64,000 nt of DNA from Chloroflexota bacterium (GTDB lineage: Bacteria > Chloroflexota > Anaerolineae > Anaerolineales > UBA4823): assembly GCA_029782365.1 (NCBI GenBank), contig JAKOUW010000202.1, positions 124,001-188,000 of the forward strand, written 5' to 3'. Each line of letters begins with the position of its first letter. Positions within the stretch are counted from its first letter, which is position 1. Made by a program: the position numbers and the translations under genes. Below the pieces are notes generated by a model. The model was not told the DNA's origin, made no database searches, and saw only the letters and a program-made list of their open reading frames with translations. Shown one piece after another: positions 59,745 through 64,000 of this stretch.

Positions 59745-61508
59745 TTACCCGAGGTCGGGCAATGCTCGCAGATCCACCTTCAGACTCTCTGTGCCATGCA
59801 ATTCAAAAATGATGAGCTCATTCAAGCCTTGCTTTAGCAGCGGCGCAGGCAGGTACAGCGCTTGCTGAGGGCCGCGCGCCCAGTAGCGCCCGAGGTTAAA
59901 GCCGTTGATCCATGCCACGCCTTTTGTCCAGCCCGGCAGGGCAAGGTAGGTATCGACCGGATGGTCGACCTGGAAAAAGCCGCGATAAAAAGTCGGGTTA
60001 TTGTGCGGGCGCGGCGCTCCGACCGGCGTAAATTTCAATCGGCTGAGGTCTGACAGCGGCAGCGGGTACACCTCCCAGCCAAACAAGAACTGATCGGCCA
60101 ACGTCACCCCGCCCAGTATCCCCTTGCGGTCCTGCAGCGCCGGGCCAAAATTGACCCGCCCCATATTTTCCACCAGCAGATCGAGCGTCACGCCCTGTGG
60201 GGGTACATCGAATGTGGCGAATTCCTCACCGCTCTCCCTTTCCAGTACGCTGTGGAATTGGCCGTCTAAGAACAACTGCGCCCGATCATGCAGTTGGCGG
60301 GCCTGAAAGATCCCCTGCGGGCGCGGCCCGCTGACCCGGGTGCGGTACAGCAGAAAACCATAATCCTGGTCGTACATTTCCATCGAGAGCGGCGTCAGGC
60401 TGGAGTGGCGGCGGCTTAAGTCGGCCAGCGACTCAAACAGACCTGCGGCTTCTGTAATTTCCACCGGCCCGAAAGCGGCGGAAGGCGGCGGCGGAGCTGG
60501 CGGGAGCACTGGCAAATCCACATATTTCCCCAGCACCTGGCGGTAAGCCGCAAAACGCGGCCCAAACCCGCCGGCCTCATCCAGGGGAGCGGCGTAATCA
60601 TAGCTGGTGACGTCGGCGCGGTACAAACCCATCTCATCATTGGCGCCGTTCATAAAGCCAAAATTCGTCCCGCCGTGGAACATATAGAAATTCACCGAAG
60701 CCCCGCACGACAGGATTTCATCCAGGGTTTTCACCGAGCGCTCGATTGAAGCACTTCCATCTGCGCTGACATGGTGCGGCTCACCCCAATGATCGAACCA
60801 GCCCGACCAAAACTCAGTCACCATCAGCGGTCCGGTCGGCTGGTATTCACGCAGTTTGTCAAGAGCTTCAGCCGCCTCAAACGCAAAGTTAACGGTCTTC
60901 AAAACATCCGGCAAGGTACCGCTCTGCAGCCAGGCGTCGCGCGGCCCGTCAGAGGTAAACAAGAAGTCGGCAACACCGTGGGAACGCAGCCCATCAGCCA
61001 GGTGCTGCAGGTAGGTCTTATCAGCGCCGTAACTGCCGTATTCATTCTCCACCTGCATGGCAATAATCGGCCCGCCGCGCGAGGCCATCAGGGGCGCCAA
61101 ACGGGGAAGCAGGGCATCGAAAAAGCGATCGGCGGCTGCCAGGTAGGGCGGGTAAGCGCAGCGCACCTGCATTGCGGGGTCTTTGAGCAGCCAGTACGGC
61201 AGGCCGCCAAAATCCCATTCCGAACAAATGTATGGTCCGGGGCGCACAATCACTTTTAACCCGACCGCGGCTGCCGTTTCAATAAAGGTCACAATATCCA
61301 GCCCATCTTCGAAATGGAATTCGCCTGGCTGCGGCTCATGCATATTCCAGGCGACATAGGTCTCTACGGTATTCAGCCCGAACAGGCGCATCTTTTCCAG
61401 GCGGTCGCGCCAGCAGGCGCGCAGCACACGAAAGTAATGCATGCTCCCCGATAGGATGCGAAACGGTTGTCCATTGAGTGTAAATTGATTGCCTGAGACT
61501 GCCAGCAT
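59745..61508 (-). CDS. GH35 beta-galactosidase
   Basis: 587 aa. The TIM-barrel has FRILSGSMHYFRVLRACWRDRLEKMRLFGLNTVETYVAWNMHEPQPGEF, the acid/base Glu in AMQVENEYGSYG and the nucleophile Glu in VTEFWSGWFDHWG. Jelly-roll domains follow (about 380-587). No signal peptide is visible, so it is probably cytoplasmic. ATG 61508 follows AGGAGG. It cleaves terminal beta-galactose from oligosaccharides. Confidence 0.93.
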   Translation of the reverse strand: MLAVSGNQFTLNGQPFRILSGSMHYFRVLRACWRDRLEKMRLFGLNTVETYVAWNMHEPQPGEFHFEDGLDIVTFIETAAAVGLKVIVRPGPYICSEWDFGGLPYWLLKDPAMQVRCAYPPYLAAADRFFDALLPRLAPLMASRGGPIIAMQVENEYGSYGADKTYLQHLADGLRSHGVADFLFTSDGPRDAWLQSGTLPDVLKTVNFAFEAAEALDKLREYQPTGPLMVTEFWSGWFDHWGEPHHVSADGSASIERSVKTLDEILSCGASVNFYMFHGGTNFGFMNGANDEMGLYRADVTSYDYAAPLDEAGGFGPRFAAYRQVLGKYVDLPVLPPAPPPPSAAFGPVEITEAAGLFESLADLSRRHSSLTPLSMEMYDQDYGFLLYRTRVSGPRPQGIFQARQLHDRAQLFLDGQFHSVLERESGEEFATFDVPPQGVTLDLLVENMGRVNFGPALQDRKGILGGVTLADQFLFGWEVYPLPLSDLSRLKFTPVGAPRPHNNPTFYRGFFQVDHPVDTYLALPGWTKGVAWINGFNLGRYWARGPQQALYLPAPLLKQGLNELIIFELHGTESLKVDLRALPDLG

Positions 61509-61715
61509 ACGACCTCCTGTAGATCGCTTCTTTTCTGAAGCGGACACCTTCATCTTCCAATATGTTAACCGATTTCTTCAAAAAAAAGCGATGTTTGCGC
61601 GGCAAATTTTGGCTTTTCAAAACCTGGGAATTATTTCTCTGCCAGTCAGGTGCGTCGAAATTGGTATCAGGGCTATAATATTTATATATACTTCACAAGA
61701 AAAGGAGCAAAATAT

Positions 61716-62687
61716 ATGTTTGTCCTGGTCGGAATGATCGTTGGGTTCCTCGCCTGGTTTATCCTGCGCTATGTGCTCACCTCGCTCTACACAGTAGACC
61801 AAAATGAACGCGCCGTGAAAACGATCTTCGGTCGAGCTGAACGCCTGGGAGATGCCACCACGGCCAATTCTCCGATTGCCGAATCGCTTTCAGACGAAGA
61901 TAAACAGCGCTACAACTACCCGCAAGTGCGGGTGATCCAGCCTGGTGGACCTTATTTCAAGTGGCCTTGGGAAAGGATTTACAAAGTCTCAATCGCCACA
62001 CAAACCATGAACATGGCCCAGGATCCGGAAGACCCGCGCTCCAACGCGGGGGGCACCATCCTGGAAGCGGTCACCAAAGACCAGTTGAACACTGGCCTGA
62101 CCGGGCAAATCCGCTACCGGGTAGCCGAAAGCAACCTTTACGCTTATTTGTTCGGCGCCAAGCGGCCAATTTCACATGTTATGGGCTACTTCGTGTCGGT
62201 GCTGCGCGAGCGCATCGCCAGTTTTGAAGCGCCCCAGGCCGCCGGCAGCGATGACACAAGCGCTGTGATTGGCGTGTCGATCAATGACCTGCGCAAGAAT
62301 CTGCGCGATCTGAACGAACACATGGAGCGCGAATGCGCTTCATCCGCCGCCCGCTACGGCATGATCCTGGACGCCTCGCTGATCACCGGCATCGATCCGC
62401 CGGCGGAGGTCGAATCCGCGCTGGCCGCGATCAACACCGCCCATAACCAGGTGTCTTCGGATATCAGCCTGGCCCAGGCTTCGGCCGACCAGAAAATTGT
62501 CCAATCCAGGCGGGCTGTGGAGATCGAGACACTCAATGCACAGGCTGAGGTGGAGCCGTTGGTTGCCCTGGCAGACCAACTGCGCTCGTTGCGTGACAGC
62601 GGGCCAAGCGCTCTGCAGTCGTACCTGCGCAACGTACGCCTGAAACTCTACTCGAGCGCTCACAGTATCATCCGGGAGGTGGAGTGA
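61716..62687 (+). CDS. SPFH/Band 7 membrane protein
   Basis: 323 aa. An N-terminal transmembrane helix (about 1-22) is followed by LTSLYTVDQNERAVKTIFGRAERL and an SPFH domain (about 25-220: GPYFKWPWERIYKVSIATQTMNM), then a short coiled segment. AAGGAG precedes ATG 61716, and TATAAT lies at about 61674. It overlaps the next SPFH gene by one base (TGATG), so the two form a likely hetero-oligomer. Confidence 0.88.
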   Translation: MFVLVGMIVGFLAWFILRYVLTSLYTVDQNERAVKTIFGRAERLGDATTANSPIAESLSDEDKQRYNYPQVRVIQPGGPYFKWPWERIYKVSIATQTMNMAQDPEDPRSNAGGTILEAVTKDQLNTGLTGQIRYRVAESNLYAYLFGAKRPISHVMGYFVSVLRERIASFEAPQAAGSDDTSAVIGVSINDLRKNLRDLNEHMERECASSAARYGMILDASLITGIDPPAEVESALAAINTAHNQVSSDISLAQASADQKIVQSRRAVEIETLNAQAEVEPLVALADQLRSLRDSGPSALQSYLRNVRLKLYSSAHSIIREVE

Positions 62688-63589
62688 TGGACAGTTTTGT
62701 TCAATTCTTCATCGGCGCAGCGGTCACCTTTTTTGGCATGTGGTTTGTCATGCCAATTTTCCTGTTCTTCTTGCGCCAGATTGGCTTTTATACCATTGTG
62801 GACGAAGGGACGTGCCAGGTATTTGTCTTGTTCGGTAAAGTCATCGGCATTATCCCTGAAGCCGGCCTGCACATCTTGCCAGCTCGCCTGGGGCTGAGCG
62901 CCTTTTTGGTGAACTGGCTGGGCAGCCGCAAGGTGCTCGATATGCGGCTCGACCAGCAGTACCTGCGCAGCAACCCGGTCAACTCAGAAGAAGGCGCTCC
63001 GATGGGCGTGGGCATCTGGTACGAAATGTACATCAGCGACCCGGTGGCCTACTTGTTCCGCAACGTTGACCCGCGCGGCTCGCTGGCGGCTAACGTCAGC
63101 AACGCCGTGGTGCGCACGCTCAGCAACCTGCCGCTGGACAAAATGCTGGTCAACCGCCACAGCATGAGCCGCATGGTGCGCGAGGAAGTCTCACCCCGCT
63201 CGCATGAGTGGGGTTACAAACTCGGCTCGGTGTATATCCGCAAGGTGCATTTCCGCGATACCGGCATGATTAAGCAGATCGAGGCCAAGGTGGTCAACCG
63301 CCTGCGCCAGGTGACCTCAGCTATCAAGCAGGACGGCGCTAACCAGGTTAACATCATCACCAGCACGGCTGAACGCCAGGCCGCCATCGAATTCGCCAAG
63401 GCTGCCGCTATCCGGCCAAAGATTGTCGGCGAGGCGATGCAGAAGATCTCGGCCGACGGCGAGGTCGCTTCGGCCATGTTTGAAATCCTGGAAACGCAGA
63501 AAATCCTGGAAGGCAAAAGCCAACTGACTCTTGTACCCAACGAAGGCACCCTGCTCAGCCAGCTCTTAGCCGCCCAAAAACACACCTAA
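62687..63589 (+). CDS. SPFH/Band 7 membrane protein, second of pair
   Basis: 300 aa. A long N-terminal hydrophobic segment (about 5-30) precedes FYTIVDEGTCQVFVLFGKVIGIIPEAGLHILP and the SPFH region (VLDMRLDQQYLRSNPVNSEEGAPMGVGIWYEMYISDPVAYLF), followed by a helical stretch and a tail. The layout is HflK/HflC-like in pairing, but the sequences are not HflKC. GGGAGG precedes the ATG. A strong terminator follows. Confidence 0.88.
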   Translation: MDSFVQFFIGAAVTFFGMWFVMPIFLFFLRQIGFYTIVDEGTCQVFVLFGKVIGIIPEAGLHILPARLGLSAFLVNWLGSRKVLDMRLDQQYLRSNPVNSEEGAPMGVGIWYEMYISDPVAYLFRNVDPRGSLAANVSNAVVRTLSNLPLDKMLVNRHSMSRMVREEVSPRSHEWGYKLGSVYIRKVHFRDTGMIKQIEAKVVNRLRQVTSAIKQDGANQVNIITSTAERQAAIEFAKAAAIRPKIVGEAMQKISADGEVASAMFEILETQKILEGKSQLTLVPNEGTLLSQLLAAQKHT

Positions 63590-63600
63590 ATAAAGCCAGC

Positions 63601-63632
63601 GGGTCGCCCGGTACAGCACAATGCCGGGCGAC
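63601..63632 (+). terminator. Intrinsic terminator of the SPFH pair
   Basis: GGGTCGCCCGG and CCGGGCGACCC form an 11-bp perfect stem, followed by a T-rich stretch. Confidence 0.88.
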
Positions 63633-63638
63633 CCTTCA

Positions 63639-64000
63639 TTATTCATTCAATAGAGCCTGGATAGCCGCTTCTGTTTCATCGTAATCCCCTTCGCCAATGT
63701 GCACATAGCGGATATTTCCTTGCTTGTCGATCAAGTAAATGGTCGGCCAATACTGCGATTTATACGCCAGCCAGGTATCACCGTTGTTGTCCTGGGCAAC
63801 CGGGTACGGCACATCCAGGTCGGCAATTGCCCGCTTCAGGTTGGCTAGATCGGCTTCGTAGTTAAATTCGGGGTAATGGTTCCCGATCACCACCAGCCCC
63901 TGGCTGGCATACTGCTCGTACCACTTGCGCAGTGAGGGGATGACATGCTGGCAGTTGATGCAGTCGAACGTCCACATGTCTAACAGCACCACCTTGCCGC
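63639..64000 (-). CDS. Thioredoxin-like (TlpA/DipZ-type) protein, partial
   Basis: The frame runs off the right edge, so the N-terminus is missing. The visible 120 aa hold GKVVLLDMWTFDCINCQHVIPSLRKWY with the redox CINC pair, then VVIGNHYPEF, YPVAQDNNGDTWLAY, the cis-Pro in QYWPTIYLIDKQGNI and a terminal helix. This is the redoxin/thioredoxin-like domain that, in DipZ proteins, follows a CcdA-like membrane part. Confidence 0.88.
   Translation of the reverse strand, partial: GKVVLLDMWTFDCINCQHVIPSLRKWYEQYASQGLVVIGNHYPEFNYEADLANLKRAIADLDVPYPVAQDNNGDTWLAYKSQYWPTIYLIDKQGNIRYVHIGEGDYDETEAAIQALLNE

Overview
The window looks like a chromosomal segment of a member of the Chloroflexota, most likely class Anaerolineae. 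This is inferred from the gene families (the 7-TM 'sensor without kinase' family, a very long SecA, a BTAD-type regulator, MeaB with a separate B12-binding mutase subunit, paired SPFH genes), the moderately high GC content and the alternative start codons. No plasmid, phage, insertion sequence, CRISPR array or rRNA was seen. The only tRNA found is tRNA-Lys(CTT).

Region 1 (1-16 kb) is the most unusual part. Eight paralogous multi-pass membrane proteins lie head to tail on the minus strand. They share a conserved transmembrane core and signalling-helix start but have no kinase or other output domain. A lipoprotein, two flavin split-barrel (PNPOx-like) proteins and a cytochrome P450 are interleaved. 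Next to the cluster, and divergent from it, is a 982-aa SARP/BTAD-AAA-TPR regulator. Three minus-strand promoters in this region share one architecture: direct repeats CGTAAC-N6-CGTAAC, then 21 nt, then a -10 box. This is the kind of site SARP-type activators use, so the region reads as a local regulon of unknown function.

Region 2 (16-25 kb) holds an autoregulated ribbon-helix-helix gene with a 44-bp perfect palindrome in its promoter, a double-GNAT protein, methylthioadenosine phosphorylase, and a SEDS polymerase fused to a transpeptidase-like domain that has lost all three catalytic motifs. It also holds an SPFH/NAD-kinase-like pair behind a strong promoter overlapped by a double operator, and two envelope proteins.

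Region 3 (25-41.9 kb, mostly minus strand) is largely housekeeping: a ParB-like protein, a NarL-type response regulator, HolA, a PucC-family transporter operon, Dus, a radical SAM enzyme, RadA, ClpC, ribosomal protein S1, a P1-family peptidase and a TPR membrane protein. It includes a 0.7-kb stretch with no recognisable gene.

Region 4 (42-64 kb) holds a DeoR regulator with a rhamnulose-phosphate-aldolase-like enzyme, tRNA-Lys, an ABC-2 exporter, the methylmalonyl-CoA mutase B12 subunit with MeaB, MutM, adenosine deaminase, SecA (1389 aa), a rhomboid protease, Hsp20, SlyD, a TatD-like hydrolase, a dCache-HAMP-HisKA_2 kinase, a GH35 beta-galactosidase, a two-gene SPFH operon and a partial thioredoxin-like protein. 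Many genes end in clear intrinsic terminators. Several minus-strand starts lie six bases after a -10 box, which suggests leaderless transcripts.
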